DNA of 64,000 bases. It comes from Verrucomicrobiales bacterium. GTDB lineage: Bacteria > Verrucomicrobiota > Verrucomicrobiia > Verrucomicrobiales > SLCJ01. Location: positions 1 through 64,000 of the forward strand of contig JAGXGH010000048.1 of assembly GCA_024636835.1 (NCBI GenBank), read 5' to 3'. A model generated the notes under the pieces. It saw only the letters and a program-made list of their open reading frames with translations, ran no database searches and had not been told where the DNA came from. Positions 53,427 through 63,345 of the stretch are shown one piece after another (within the stretch, counting starts at the first letter, position 1; every line of letters starts with the position of its first letter). Made by a program: the position numbers and the translations under genes.

Positions 53427-55199
53427 ATGCAGACAAGTCAAGACATCAGCTCCGGTGAGCCCTCACCGTTTAAAATTCATGGCGTCCAGAATAATGGCGA
53501 GCCGTCACGAGGACTCTTCGGCAAGTTTTGTCGATTGTTGTTTGCTATTGTGTTGGCAATCGCTGCGGTGCCATTAATGCTAGTAGCTGTCGAGTGGCGG
53601 TTGGTTGATGATGCGTTCTGGGTGGTCATACCACTTTTTGTATTAACCTCTATTATCGCTGTTATCCGTAGCCGTAGAGAGCCTTTGACTGGGACACAGG
53701 GGCGCTCGATCTTTGTCCTTGGGCTGTTTTGCGCGGCGATGCCCTTGTTGGCTTTTGCCTATCTGATTTTGAGCGCTTGGCTAACGTTAGTAGTGATGTT
53801 GCTTCTTGGCGCTGCATTGGCCATCCGCCTCTCGAGTACCACGAAGAGCACGGATTATCTGAGCGTTTTGGCGTTGATGTCTCTTCTCGTGTGGGTGCCT
53901 TTTGGCATTGGATTGGGAATCCAACGGGTAGTCACGGATGGGGTGCTTTCCATTGTTTTTCCAGTGTTTGATATTCAGGGTTGGGTCTATCGATTTGAGG
54001 GTGGGCATTTGGCATTTTTGGATTCTCGATTGGATCTAAAGCCCATAATGGAGGGTTATATCTCATTGAGCAGTATTTTTTATCTTATTGGCTTTTTGTT
54101 GTTTATACGGCGTCGACCAATGATTCACAGCGTGATGATGATGGTTTTTGGAGCGGTTGTTGTTTGGGGAGTGCTCGCCCTTCGGGTCTTGGCGGTGTCG
54201 TTTTTAGCGATGAGGTTCAACCTGATTGAGTGGACCGGTTTTTTGCGTTGGATACTGGAATTAGGCTCCTTCCTTGTCGTCGCTCTTCTTGCCTATGGAT
54301 TGGACCAAACGTTTGCGGTTATCTTAGCTAGGATCAGATTGGATGGAAATTACGCTCGCTTGAGATCTCCAAAATCACGCAAATTTGTCAAGTTCTGGAA
54401 CTGGTTGACCACCTTCGAGGTGCTGCGGCTCGTTCGTCAATTAATTACTAAAAAATCGCCAAGACCAAAGCGGCGATGGATCATGCTGAGTGGCGCAGCG
54501 CTCCGCTGGTGTTTTCTTCTGCCTGTGTTTTGTCTTTCTCTCTTATGGGTGAATACGAGGTTGGGTGATGCGGGTATCTCGAAATTACGAGGTGCTGGAA
54601 TGGTGCCAGAGGAGCAGTTGGTCGTTCTCGGTGAGGGTGCATACAAACCGACCATCAGTAACTGGGTAGTAGACAGTGTGACCAATTCACGTCGTGAAAG
54701 TGATAGCCTCTGGGGTGAGTTTAGTGAGACATGGGTCTTGAAGAAAGAAGGTATTACCATAAGCCTATCTATCGACTATGCTTTCGATGATTGGCATGAT
54801 GTGAAGGAGTGTTACATGCTGCGGGGATGGCAACTGCGGAGTGAGCAGATTGTGCCGAGTCTCATGAATCCGGAATGGGATGTTTCTCAAACGAGGATGA
54901 TTGACGAAGATGGTAAGGCATCAGTTGTGTTTTGTAGTCATAGTAATTTCTTGGGGGATCCTCTACAGTCCGGTCCGGTGAAATTGCTTAATAAATTAAA
55001 ATATCGACTCACACCGGAAAACTGGGGGAGCCCCTTCGATATAATGCTTACTTCTGAGGAAAAGACGCGCTATCAATATCAGTTGATTTGCTCGTCCTCT
55101 GGAATAATCGATGAAGCAGAGCGGAAAGAGCTTCAAATGGTGTACGAAGATTTTCGTGAACAGATACGGAAAATCCTTCAAACACGTGCAGGACGATGA
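53427..55199 (+). CDS. Exosortase-like membrane protein fused to an EpsI-like (DUF3485) domain; catalytic residues apparently lost
   Basis: 590 residues from the ATG at 53427 (a TTG 13 codons earlier is possible). Residues about 35-310 hold some eight membrane helices in exosortase order. In the region where exosortases carry the AEACSGLRS active Cys, this protein reads PIMEGYISLSSIF. The Arg region is kept (VLALRVLAVSFLAM); the His of the HD-G motif is not visible (TGFLRWILELGSFLVV). A further helix leads to a periplasmic C-terminal domain with HDVKECYMLRGWQLRSEQIV, matching the EpsI pattern H-x3-C-Y-x3-GW. In active systems such fusions cut PEP-CTERM-like proteins. Here two of three catalytic positions look substituted. 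Assignment by motif only. Confidence 0.6.
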   Translation: MQTSQDISSGEPSPFKIHGVQNNGEPSRGLFGKFCRLLFAIVLAIAAVPLMLVAVEWRLVDDAFWVVIPLFVLTSIIAVIRSRREPLTGTQGRSIFVLGLFCAAMPLLAFAYLILSAWLTLVVMLLLGAALAIRLSSTTKSTDYLSVLALMSLLVWVPFGIGLGIQRVVTDGVLSIVFPVFDIQGWVYRFEGGHLAFLDSRLDLKPIMEGYISLSSIFYLIGFLLFIRRRPMIHSVMMMVFGAVVVWGVLALRVLAVSFLAMRFNLIEWTGFLRWILELGSFLVVALLAYGLDQTFAVILARIRLDGNYARLRSPKSRKFVKFWNWLTTFEVLRLVRQLITKKSPRPKRRWIMLSGAALRWCFLLPVFCLSLLWVNTRLGDAGISKLRGAGMVPEEQLVVLGEGAYKPTISNWVVDSVTNSRRESDSLWGEFSETWVLKKEGITISLSIDYAFDDWHDVKECYMLRGWQLRSEQIVPSLMNPEWDVSQTRMIDEDGKASVVFCSHSNFLGDPLQSGPVKLLNKLKYRLTPENWGSPFDIMLTSEEKTRYQYQLICSSSGIIDEAERKELQMVYEDFREQIRKILQTRAGR

Positions 55200-56935
55200 A
55201 TAATCCGTTTTCAAAACTCGATCGCAGGCAGCTTTCAAAGGCTTCAATCATCGACAAGACCTTCGGTGTCATCGTTCGAATTCCGAAGTTTTTGCTTTGG
55301 TTGTTGTCGTGCATGATACCACCAACAGTCCGAATCCGTATCGCTAAGCTTTGTGGGGCTTTGTTGGCTCCGTTGACGAGTCCCATCGAGTGGCTGAAGG
55401 TCTGGGTCCTCACCAGGGAATGGATGCGAGTGTTGTGGGCAGTGCCGTTTATCGTTCTCGTGTTTGCATTTGGTTCATTTCGCTTTATCTACGTCAATAC
55501 GCCAAAATCAGAACTCTTCGCAGATCAGTTGAGAAATGCATCCATCGCGCTATTAATTGGTGATTACGAAAAAGCTGACTTTTTGCACTCCCGGCTGATT
55601 ACGGTTGAGGGACTCGATAACAGTCCCGAGCTATTGTATCAGGCCATGATCGCGGCATCGCGCGCAGGACGTATCGAAGCAGCGATTGAGCTGGATACAA
55701 GGCTGAAACGCGACTATCAATATGCGCCAGCGATGAAGGCATCGGCTATCCGACTGTTGGAAAGTAATCGCCCAGATAGCAGCGAATTCGAGGAGGGTAT
55801 GAAGATGCTCCGGACGGCTGCGGAGAAGGCAGCCACGGTACAGAATAGGGACGAAAATTGGGCGTATTATATAGAACGTGCAATTCAGAGTGGCCGATTT
55901 ACAGAGGCTTTGGATGCGTTTAATCGTATTGAGGGATTTAAGCCTAGGTCGGCGCTTCGAGTGGTGGAAGTTTACACGCGATTAGGCGAACCCGAGAAGG
56001 CACTCGAGGTTTTGAGTGAAACTCGTGTGAAGTTGGACGTCACTGAGCCTGGGCAGTTTCTCATAGAGAAAGTGGGTGCGCGCGTCATTGCGTCTGCGTC
56101 TGCGGAATCTGAAGAGGAGCGCTTCGAGCAGTTGAAGGAAGCTAAGTCGATGCTGGATTTTGAAATTGGCTACATCACCTCTGAAGAGGATTATCAGCAG
56201 ACTAATATGCAAGCCAATCTTTGGCTTGTACGTGATTTCTTGAAATTTAAAATGCCTGAGGCGCGGAAACTGCTGCTACAGTGTATGGATGACCTGCTTC
56301 AAGCTTATCAGTTCGAATATAGTAGAACTGGAATAGAAACCACTTTCTTGGATCTTTCCAACCCATTGAGCGAACTGAATATGCCTAACGAGAGCTGGAA
56401 GGCTTGCCTTGCTGATGGTGTGGGTGTGAACATTTGGCATGTCGTGTCGGGGTTTTCCGCTTGGGCAAATTCCAAGGAACGCGTAGCCAAGTTGCATTTC
56501 CAGATTGCAATAAAATCGGCTCCAGAATCGGCTAACATGATTCGTTCAATAATCTACTCAATCTCAAGTGACGAGTCGGATAAGGTGAAGGCCTGGTTGA
56601 ACTATGCGAACCCGCAGGGGTTTCTCAAATTGGGGCGTACTCGAGAAGAACTCACCTTTGCGATGCTCGAGCAGCTCCGAGAGGTGGAGCAACCAGCATC
56701 CTATGCAACGATTCTGTTGATCGCTCGCTTAAGGGCTAGTGCCCGAGATTGGAGCAGAGCTATCGATACGATTGAGCCTGAGCTCGATCGGTTTGAAGGT
56801 GCAGAGCGGGCGAACCTGGTGCAGGTGCTAGTGTTGAGTTATCAGAATTCTGGTCGCTCAGATGATGCTGAAAAACTTATCACTATTGAGAGAGCCAAAG
56901 CGGAGGAAGTTGAGCCCCTCCCTGACACTGAGTAG
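55196..56935 (+). CDS. Large membrane-anchored TPR protein
   Basis: 579 residues, with its start overlapping the stop of the exosortase-like gene (ATGA), so the two are translationally coupled. Hydrophobic segments lie at residues about 30-45 and 85-100 (VLWAVPFIVLVFAFGSF). From residue 110 there are repeated paired helices: LRNASIALLIGDYEKADFLHSRLI, AAIELDTRLKRDYQYAPAMKASAIRLL, ALDAFNRIEGFKPRSALRVVEVYTRLG, PEKALEVLSETR. It contains TPR repeats but no motif of a named enzyme. It ends the operon; the tRNA gene follows after 85 bases. Confidence 0.75.
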   Translation: MNNPFSKLDRRQLSKASIIDKTFGVIVRIPKFLLWLLSCMIPPTVRIRIAKLCGALLAPLTSPIEWLKVWVLTREWMRVLWAVPFIVLVFAFGSFRFIYVNTPKSELFADQLRNASIALLIGDYEKADFLHSRLITVEGLDNSPELLYQAMIAASRAGRIEAAIELDTRLKRDYQYAPAMKASAIRLLESNRPDSSEFEEGMKMLRTAAEKAATVQNRDENWAYYIERAIQSGRFTEALDAFNRIEGFKPRSALRVVEVYTRLGEPEKALEVLSETRVKLDVTEPGQFLIEKVGARVIASASAESEEERFEQLKEAKSMLDFEIGYITSEEDYQQTNMQANLWLVRDFLKFKMPEARKLLLQCMDDLLQAYQFEYSRTGIETTFLDLSNPLSELNMPNESWKACLADGVGVNIWHVVSGFSAWANSKERVAKLHFQIAIKSAPESANMIRSIIYSISSDESDKVKAWLNYANPQGFLKLGRTREELTFAMLEQLREVEQPASYATILLIARLRASARDWSRAIDTIEPELDRFEGAERANLVQVLVLSYQNSGRSDDAEKLITIERAKAEEVEPLPDTE

Positions 56936-57019
56936 CTTATTGAAAACGTTACTTGAACGTATCCTTTGAGCTTGAAATTTTGTGGTTCGCGCCGACCTTG
57001 GCCGCCTTAGTTAATCAGT

Positions 57020-57096
57020 GCGCCCTTAGCTCAACTGGATAGAGCATCACACTTCTAATGTGAGGGTTACAGGTTCGAGTCCTGTAGGGCGCGCCA
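57020..57096 (+). tRNA. tRNA-Arg (anticodon UCU)
   Basis: A seven-base acceptor stem GCGCCCT/AGGGCGC, D arm GCTC..GAGC, anticodon stem TCACA/TGTGA with loop CTTCTAA (anticodon TCT at loop positions 3 to 5), and T arm ACAGG-TTCGAGT-CCTGT. The CCA end is encoded (57094-57096). It reads AGA codons. Confidence 0.96.
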
Positions 57097-57106
57097 TTTC
57101 TTGCTT

Positions 57107-57988
57107 CTAGACTTCGACCGGAAGAACCGTGACGGCTACCTTTACACTGTGCGAGCCTCCTCCGTGGACGGCACCGTTCACCATGCTGACTTCGGTGTAA
57201 TCGCGTCCATAGGCGACTCTCACATGTTCATCGCCGACGACGAGACGGTTGGTTGGGTCGATCTCCACCCAGCCGAGCGTTGGAATGAAAACTGACACCC
57301 AAGCGTGGGATGCGTCGGCTCCTTCCAGGCGAGGCATTCCTGCCGGGGGATGGGAAAGGATGTAGCCGCTGACGTATTTTGCATAGATGCCGCAGGATCG
57401 GAAGGCGGCGATCATCAGGTGGGCGAAGTCTTGGCACACCCCTCGACGGGTTTTGAGGACTTGGGCAATTGGCGTGCTGACTTCTGTGGCAGTAGGGTCG
57501 AACTCGAATTCGTCTTTGAAGACATCGAGAAAGTCTAAGATGGCCTGGCTGATGGGCTTGTCATCAGCGAGTGTTGCTTTTGCGAAGGCGTGCAATTCTG
57601 GCGAGTCAGGTGTAATTTCTGTTGGATAAAGAAATTCGCTGGCCATGACCATGTCGGGGCCGTTTGGAGTGGCTAAGATGGCTCTGGCTTCGGCGCAAGT
57701 CATCGTGACGCACGTAATATCCGGTGCGACGGAGTTAACTTCGACCTGACTGAGGGTCTCCATGACCAGCGATTGGTGATGCTGCTCGATGGAGAACATG
57801 TGGGTGATGTTGTCGTAGTAGTCCTCGCGAACCTGGACGTCTTGTGGTTCGGGCTCAATGGTGAGTTTAAATGTCCGGCAGGTTTGGAATGAGTTGCTTA
57901 GCGGCCGGATATGCGCGGAATGGTGCGACACGGTTACAGGCAGCGCGTAGTCGTAAATTGTCCGGTGTTTGATGTCGTAAACAGCCAT
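57107..57988 (-). CDS. Transglutaminase-like cysteine peptidase/amidase
   Basis: 293 residues from the ATG at 57988 (MAVYDIKHRTIYDYALPVTVS). An N-terminal beta domain (residues about 1-95) precedes a transglutaminase core. The catalytic Cys is in TRRGVCQDFAHLMIAAFRSCG, His in ADASHAWVSVFIPTLGWVEIDPTN and Asp in the same block. Proteins of this kind (with the N-terminal region seen in the YebA/Transglut_N group) accompany circularly permuted ATP-grasp and alpha-E proteins. In the published genomic analysis of these clusters (Iyer and colleagues, 2009) they are proposed to hydrolyse or transfer a peptide. It ends the minus-strand unit, next to a tRNA gene on the other strand. Confidence 0.9.
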   Translation of the reverse strand: MAVYDIKHRTIYDYALPVTVSHHSAHIRPLSNSFQTCRTFKLTIEPEPQDVQVREDYYDNITHMFSIEQHHQSLVMETLSQVEVNSVAPDITCVTMTCAEARAILATPNGPDMVMASEFLYPTEITPDSPELHAFAKATLADDKPISQAILDFLDVFKDEFEFDPTATEVSTPIAQVLKTRRGVCQDFAHLMIAAFRSCGIYAKYVSGYILSHPPAGMPRLEGADASHAWVSVFIPTLGWVEIDPTNRLVVGDEHVRVAYGRDYTEVSMVNGAVHGGGSHSVKVAVTVLPVEV

Positions 57989-58003
57989 TGGATTAGTGAG
58001 CAA

Positions 58004-60580
58004 CTAGTTGGAAATCGGTCGAGAATGCTTCTCCGCGCTTGCCGTGTGCGCGAAATAGGTTTTATCGAACTCGGTGTTCAGCGCCCCAAGATCCTCAATA
58101 ATGCCCTCGAAGAACTCAATGGATTTTGAGCTGCCGAGCTTGAAATTGTTGATGAGTGTTTCGGAATCGCTGAGTCCAATTCTACTGGAAAGTCGCAGTG
58201 CACACTGATCGATAGGATGGCGCTGGGTAGATTGGTGGTGCGGGAGTTGATAGAGAAGATTTTGTAGATCCTTTGCCTGGTAGGCTAGCGAGCGCGGATT
58301 CGTCTCGTCGAAACAGATGACGTCGAGAACGCTGGTTGGGTGCATCGTGTTGAGGAAAATCCTGCGGTAGGTGATGGAGCTGTCGGCCCAGGTGAGTAGA
58401 GACTCGAGGAGTTCGTCGTGTTCGATTTGTAGCGACTGGAATGAGTCGTGAAGCAGTCGGGCAATGGCGAGCGTGCGTTCCACTCGACGTCCAATTTGAA
58501 GAAACATCCACCCGAGCGAGCGAGTCATGCTCTCCGTCAATGTGCCGATGAATCCAGAGAGGCTTCCAAGAATGGCATCGAGCGATTGAACCACGCTGTC
58601 GTCATAGACGGTCGGCCTGCCTTCGTTGGTTCTACCGATCTGACAAACGGCAAGAAGCTGTAGCCATGTGTCGCTAGAAAGGCGTTCCTTAACGTGCGAG
58701 GCGGCGCGCTCGGCTGCAGCGAGGTTGCCTAGCAGGCTGACGCCACTATTGACGTCGTAGATCGCGGTCAGTATTCGACTTTCGATCTCCGGCAATAGCG
58801 GTGCGATGTGTTCGGGCGCTAATTGGAAATCGTTCGGATCGATTTTTTTAGGGGTCTGAGTGATGAAGGGGAGCGCTGGTAGCAGCGTGGTGGCGCTGGA
58901 CTGATTGACCAAAAAGCTACTCAGAGTTTTGAGTAGTCGAGTCAGTGATTCCGACCGTTCCAAATAGCGGCCAAGCCAGAACATGTTGTCAGCGGTGCGG
59001 CTTGGTAGATCGTCCTTGATGCGTTTGTTACGCTTAAGACTTGCGACAACTGGTGAGCTCTCTTCGGGCGGATCGTCGGCTGCGCTCGCTGCTCTAGGTG
59101 AGTTGCGAAGCACCCATGTGTCCTTGCTCTTGCCGCCTCGCTCGAGTGAGGTGGAGATGTGTTGTTCCTCGTCGGAATAGCGCACCAGCCCGCCTGGCAT
59201 GATCTTCCAACCCTCTCCGGATGGTATCATCAAAACGCGCATGACATAGTTGCGCGGGGCGAGATGATCGCCATTTAAGGTGGGGATTGTGGCGTGCGAG
59301 AGAATTTCCTGACCGCAGAATTGTTGCGGGTTTTGGTTTATCCTCGCGATCAAGTCAGCTCGCTCGGCGGCAGACAGGTTCGGCCCAAAGTAAGTCGGTG
59401 CATTCGGCGAGCGGAACGTGGGCTTGATGACGAGCTCGTCGATATGCTCGATCACGTAATCGCGCTCTCGCTTGTGACCGCACCACCATGTGGCGACGGA
59501 CGGGCACTCGAGCGTTTCACCGAGGAGGCTTCGCGAAAGGCTGGGAAGGAAGGCTGTCAGGGCAGTCGATTCCGCGACGCCGCTTCCGAGGCCGTTGGCT
59601 ACGGTGAGGTTGCCGTGACGGATGGCGTTGACCATTCCAGGGACCCCAAGGAGTGAGTGATTGTGCAGCTCAAGTGGGTCACACCATGCGGAATTTACCC
59701 GGCGCAGCAGGACGTCGATCCCTTGCACCCCGCGGACGGTTTTCATGTAGAGGCGGTTGTTGCGAACGGTTAGGTCGGCACCTTCGACGAGATGGAAGCC
59801 GAGGTTTCGTGCGAGGAAGGACTGCTCGAAGTAGTTCGGGTGTTGTGGGCCTGAGCTGAGAAGGGCGATTCTAGGAGAATCGACGTAGGCTGGCGAGAGG
59901 GAGTCGATGTATCGGCAGAAATCACTGAGGAATGGCTGCAGTGATTTTGTTCCTGATTCCGCCATGATGACCGGAAATACCCGCGACATGAGTGCGCGGT
60001 GCTCAAGGGCGTATCCCAGTCCTGCACCAGATTCGAGGCGGTCGGAGATTACCCACCAGTCCCCAGATGGAGAGCGTGCGATGTCTGCAGCGTAAATGTG
60101 GATGTGTTTTTGCTTCGGCCCGATGAGGCCGTGACACGGGCGCAGGTAGCCAGGGTTGGCAAAAATCAGATAAGGGTCGATTTTGGCACCCTTTAGTAAA
60201 GTCTGCCTGCCGTAGATATCTTGAAGGGTGAGGTTGAGTAGCAATGCTCGTTGGCTGAGCATGGTCTCGATTTTTTGCAGTTCTGATTCTTGGAGGCAGT
60301 TTGGCAACATGTCGAGTGCCCAGTTGGCGCGTTTTCCAGAGTCCTCACTGTAGAGGTCGTAAGTGACTCCGTAATCGCGGATCAGCTTATCGAGCTTGTT
60401 CTTACGCTCATTCCATGTGCCCGAGGGTATGCGCTCAAATTGCGACGCGATTCCCTGCCAATGTGGGCGCACCTTCTGATTTGCATCGAGGTATTCGTCA
60501 AAAACGCCGGGTGTCGTCTGGTAGTTTTTAAACAACGGGGGGCGTGCCGATGCAGAGGTTTGGATTTGAGTTTGGCGCAT
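58004..60580 (-). CDS. Circularly permuted ATP-grasp fused to alpha-E domain
   Basis: 858 residues. The N-terminal 500 or so form the circularly permuted ATP-grasp region (DUF404/DUF407): GDWWVISDRLESGAGLGYALEHR, LLSSGPQHPNYFEQSFLARNLGF, then LVEGADLTVRNNRLYMKTV and IDELVIKPTFRS. From about residue 540 the alpha-E (DUF403) domain begins: RTADNMFWLGRYLERSESLTRLL, with SLGWMFLQIGRRVERTLAIARLL later in the sequence. It probably forms amide bonds in a peptide product by ATP-dependent ligation. It is a fused counterpart of the separate ATP-grasp and alpha-E genes upstream. The gap to the transglutaminase is short (15 bases), so they are co-transcribed. The product is unknown. Confidence 0.88.
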   Translation of the reverse strand: MRQTQIQTSASARPPLFKNYQTTPGVFDEYLDANQKVRPHWQGIASQFERIPSGTWNERKNKLDKLIRDYGVTYDLYSEDSGKRANWALDMLPNCLQESELQKIETMLSQRALLLNLTLQDIYGRQTLLKGAKIDPYLIFANPGYLRPCHGLIGPKQKHIHIYAADIARSPSGDWWVISDRLESGAGLGYALEHRALMSRVFPVIMAESGTKSLQPFLSDFCRYIDSLSPAYVDSPRIALLSSGPQHPNYFEQSFLARNLGFHLVEGADLTVRNNRLYMKTVRGVQGIDVLLRRVNSAWCDPLELHNHSLLGVPGMVNAIRHGNLTVANGLGSGVAESTALTAFLPSLSRSLLGETLECPSVATWWCGHKRERDYVIEHIDELVIKPTFRSPNAPTYFGPNLSAAERADLIARINQNPQQFCGQEILSHATIPTLNGDHLAPRNYVMRVLMIPSGEGWKIMPGGLVRYSDEEQHISTSLERGGKSKDTWVLRNSPRAASAADDPPEESSPVVASLKRNKRIKDDLPSRTADNMFWLGRYLERSESLTRLLKTLSSFLVNQSSATTLLPALPFITQTPKKIDPNDFQLAPEHIAPLLPEIESRILTAIYDVNSGVSLLGNLAAAERAASHVKERLSSDTWLQLLAVCQIGRTNEGRPTVYDDSVVQSLDAILGSLSGFIGTLTESMTRSLGWMFLQIGRRVERTLAIARLLHDSFQSLQIEHDELLESLLTWADSSITYRRIFLNTMHPTSVLDVICFDETNPRSLAYQAKDLQNLLYQLPHHQSTQRHPIDQCALRLSSRIGLSDSETLINNFKLGSSKSIEFFEGIIEDLGALNTEFDKTYFAHTASAEKHSRPISN

Positions 60581-60630
60581 ATCGGGGGATTCCCCATTTT
60601 GCGTGAGAAATTGCTTCTTGGCTATTTGTT

Positions 60631-60647
60631 ATACCAAATCTTGGTAT
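60631..60647. promoter_or_regulatory. Palindrome upstream of the ATP-grasp fusion gene, possible operator
   Basis: ATACCAA-ATC-TTGGTAT: two seven-base arms in perfect inverted order with a three-base centre. It lies 51 bases upstream of the fusion gene's start on the minus strand, inside the only long gap (209 bases) of this cluster. It has the size of a repressor site. No regulator gene is nearby. Confidence 0.35.
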
Positions 60648-60789
60648 TGATCTGACGCGAGCGGATGTTTAGTTGCTTGATCGTGAGCTACTTGTGCGCG
60701 GCGAATAGTCATGTTTTTATTCGAAAGCGGTATTATTGGCAAGAGGTGGCTCTTTCTTAGCGTGCCTCCCCCCCTAGAAAGCGGTCGAT

Positions 60790-61830
60790 TTACCCCTCCG
60801 ATTGCGACTGACTTTGACTTGAATCTTCTAGCTCTTCGGTCGCTTCATCCTCGGCCTCGGTGGCTGGGTCCGTGATTTCGGAAAACATGTATTTATTCCT
60901 TAACTCGATAGCAATGGTGGCGAGACGGTCTTCGATTTCCTCAATAAGGGTATGCAGCTCTTCCTCTTTGAGGTTCTGCGGGTCGATATATTGGAGATTC
61001 GAAACCAGCATCCCAACGAGGCGTTCCGGCTCGTTGGAGAAGTGAGTGATTGGACATCCGGAGATTGCATGGATTGCAGCTTGTAGCTTGCGAAGGCAGA
61101 AGAGAACGGAGCGAGGGAAGTCCCGCGAAAGAATGAGGAAACGCGCGATGTTGTTTTCGTAGGCTCGGACGGCGAACTCGTGATGGTAGGCTTCGAATCC
61201 GCTGCACGCGCGCAGGATGGCAGACCAGTGTGCGACGTCCATGGTGTCGTCGCGTTTTTTCTGGTTGGCATCCATATGTCGCTTGGTATCCAGAATGCGG
61301 CAAGTCTTGTCGGCGCGCTCGAGTTCGTATCCGCAAGCGAGAAACTCGTAGCCGAGTTTGTGGTTGAACGTGACCTCTTTGATCCCTTGGAAGAGTAGGG
61401 TGAATTTCTTGATCTCCAGATAGAAATTGAAATCCAACTCGGTGCAGACTTCTTCAGCGTTGGTGTTTTTAAGGTAGAGATAAACACCGTTGATAGTCTC
61501 CCACATCTCGGTGGAGATTTGGTCGCGGATCATTCGCGCGTTTTCCCGGGCAGCTGCGATGCAGTTGAACACAGAACTTGGGTTCTCGGTATCAAAGGTC
61601 AGGAAGTAGGACGCATTATAGCTGGAGCGATCGTCGTAAAGTTTCTCGAACAAGGCCTGATCGCCCAAGCTGGCGAGTATCGGCTGCCATTGGCTGTAGC
61701 TGACATCGTCGGATGACGACTCGGATTCGAGTAATGAGTGATGAGTGACCTCAACGAGGCGCACGGTGTTTTCGGCGCGCTCGATGTAGCGGCCTAGCCA
61801 AAAGAGTGAGTCAGCAACGCGGCAAAGCAT
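60790..61830 (-). CDS. Alpha-E domain protein (DUF403)
   Basis: 346 residues. MLCRVADSLFWLGRYIERAENTVRLVEVTHHSLLE opens the all-helical alpha-E fold; LGYEFLACGYELERADKTCRILD is its second signature with conserved Glu/Arg. A Glu/Ser/Gln-rich low-complexity tail (residues about 325-346) is unlike typical family members. It lies between the ATP-grasp gene (42 bases) and a 209-base gap. The family is always found with ATP-grasp partners and may help to bind or pass the peptide substrate; biochemistry is lacking. It corresponds to the C-terminal half of the fusion protein at 58004-60580. Confidence 0.9.
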   Translation of the reverse strand: MLCRVADSLFWLGRYIERAENTVRLVEVTHHSLLESESSSDDVSYSQWQPILASLGDQALFEKLYDDRSSYNASYFLTFDTENPSSVFNCIAAARENARMIRDQISTEMWETINGVYLYLKNTNAEEVCTELDFNFYLEIKKFTLLFQGIKEVTFNHKLGYEFLACGYELERADKTCRILDTKRHMDANQKKRDDTMDVAHWSAILRACSGFEAYHHEFAVRAYENNIARFLILSRDFPRSVLFCLRKLQAAIHAISGCPITHFSNEPERLVGMLVSNLQYIDPQNLKEEELHTLIEEIEDRLATIAIELRNKYMFSEITDPATEAEDEATEELEDSSQSQSQSEG

Positions 61831-61872
61831 AAGAAGTAGAAAGTATAGAGTATGAAGTAGTGAGGGGCGTGA

Positions 61873-63309
61873 TTAATCGCGGTCTAGGACCCAGGTGTCT
61901 TTACTGCCGCCGCCTTGGGAGGAGTTGACGACGAGTGATCCTTTACGAAGCGCAACTCGTGTTAGTCCGCCTGGGATGATCTCGGTGGTTTTGCCTGAGA
62001 TGATATACGGTCGAAGGTCGATGTGACGGCCGTCGAAGCCTTCTTTGGTGTATGTCGGGTGGCGTGACAGCGAGATCGGGGTCTGTGCGATGAAGTCGCG
62101 CGGCTTGGCTTTCACCATGACGCGGAACTCTTCGATTTCCTTTTTGGTCGCGGCTGGCCCGATGAGCATGCCATATCCGCCCGCTTCGTTGGCGGCTTTC
62201 ACCACGAGATTTTCGAGGTTGTCCATGGTGTATGCCATGTCGGCTTCGCGGTAGGGGAGCCAAGTCTCGACGTTCGGCAAAATCGGATCCTGGTCTAAGT
62301 AATATTTGATCATCGCAGGGACGAAGCAATACATCACCTTGTCGTCAGCGACACCGGTTCCGATGGCGTTTGCCAATGCGACATTGCCATTGCTATATGC
62401 GCGCATCAGACCAGGCACACCGAGAAGCGAGTCTTTGCGGAAAACTTCAGGGTCGATGAAATCGTCGTCGATTCGGCGGTAGATGACGTCGACTTGCTTC
62501 AGTCCTTCGGTGGTCCGCATGTAGACGCGGTTGTCGTTTTCTACGACAAGGTCACGGCCTTCAACGATCTCCACACCCATTTGTCGTGCAAGGGAGCAAT
62601 GCTCGAAGTAGGCGCTGTTATAAACGCCTGGCGTGAGCACGACGACGGTTGGGTTGTCGTTGCCGTCGGGCGACATGCACTGTAGTGCGGAGAGTAATTT
62701 CTCTGGGTAATCGAGAACGCTACGGACTCCGGAGCGTTGGAACATTCTTGGAAATGCCCGCATCATCGTGCGGCGGTTTTCCAGCATGTAGGAGACACCC
62801 GACGGGCAGCGGCCGTTGTCTTCGAGAACGAGATACTCGCCGGTGTCGTCGCGGATCATGTCAGTTCCGCAGATGTGAATGTAGATATCGTTCGGGACTT
62901 TCACGCCGATCATTTCCTCGCGATAATGCTTGGCGGTCTGGAGGACTTCCATCGGCACCACACCGTCTTTGATGATCTGCTGCTTTGAGTAGATGTCTTT
63001 GAGAAAGAGATTCAACGCAGTGATGCGTTGCTTCAATCCGGCTTCCAGATGTTGCCACTCGCTGTTTGGAATGACGCGGGGGATGAGGTCGAAGGGGAAG
63101 ATCCGCTCGGTGCTTTCGTTGTCGCCGTAGACAGTGAATGTGATTCCTTGCTGAAGAAAGGCGAGGTCAATGGCTTCGCGTTTGTGGTGGAACTCTTCAT
63201 CGGAGAGTTCTCCAAAACGCTTCATGAGTGCGGCATAATGCGCGCGTGGTTCTCCGCTTTTGACGAACATTTCGTCAAAGAATTTTCCGGTATCGTAATT
63301 GAGTTCCAT
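61873..63309 (-). CDS. Circularly permuted ATP-grasp protein (DUF404/DUF407)
   Basis: 478 residues, full length. Motifs in order: [52 protein letters not shown] (the family's EDN-x2-PSGxSY block); [65 protein letters not shown]; and the final [12 protein letters not shown]. Predicted ATP-dependent amino acid or peptide ligase of a cluster proposed to make a novel peptide or tag. It lies 36 bases downstream of the DUF2126 gene. It is closely related in order to the first half of the fusion protein. Confidence 0.92.
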   Translation of the reverse strand: MELNYDTGKFFDEMFVKSGEPRAHYAALMKRFGELSDEEFHHKREAIDLAFLQQGITFTVYGDNESTERIFPFDLIPRVIPNSEWQHLEAGLKQRITALNLFLKDIYSKQQIIKDGVVPMEVLQTAKHYREEMIGVKVPNDIYIHICGTDMIRDDTGEYLVLEDNGRCPSGVSYMLENRRTMMRAFPRMFQRSGVRSVLDYPEKLLSALQCMSPDGNDNPTVVVLTPGVYNSAYFEHCSLARQMGVEIVEGRDLVVENDNRVYMRTTEGLKQVDVIYRRIDDDFIDPEVFRKDSLLGVPGLMRAYSNGNVALANAIGTGVADDKVMYCFVPAMIKYYLDQDPILPNVETWLPYREADMAYTMDNLENLVVKAANEAGGYGMLIGPAATKKEIEEFRVMVKAKPRDFIAQTPISLSRHPTYTKEGFDGRHIDLRPYIISGKTTEIIPGGLTRVALRKGSLVVNSSQGGGSKDTWVLDRD

Positions 63310-63345
63310 TGGTTGCTGAGGCAGGGGTTGGGAAAAGGGTTTCTA

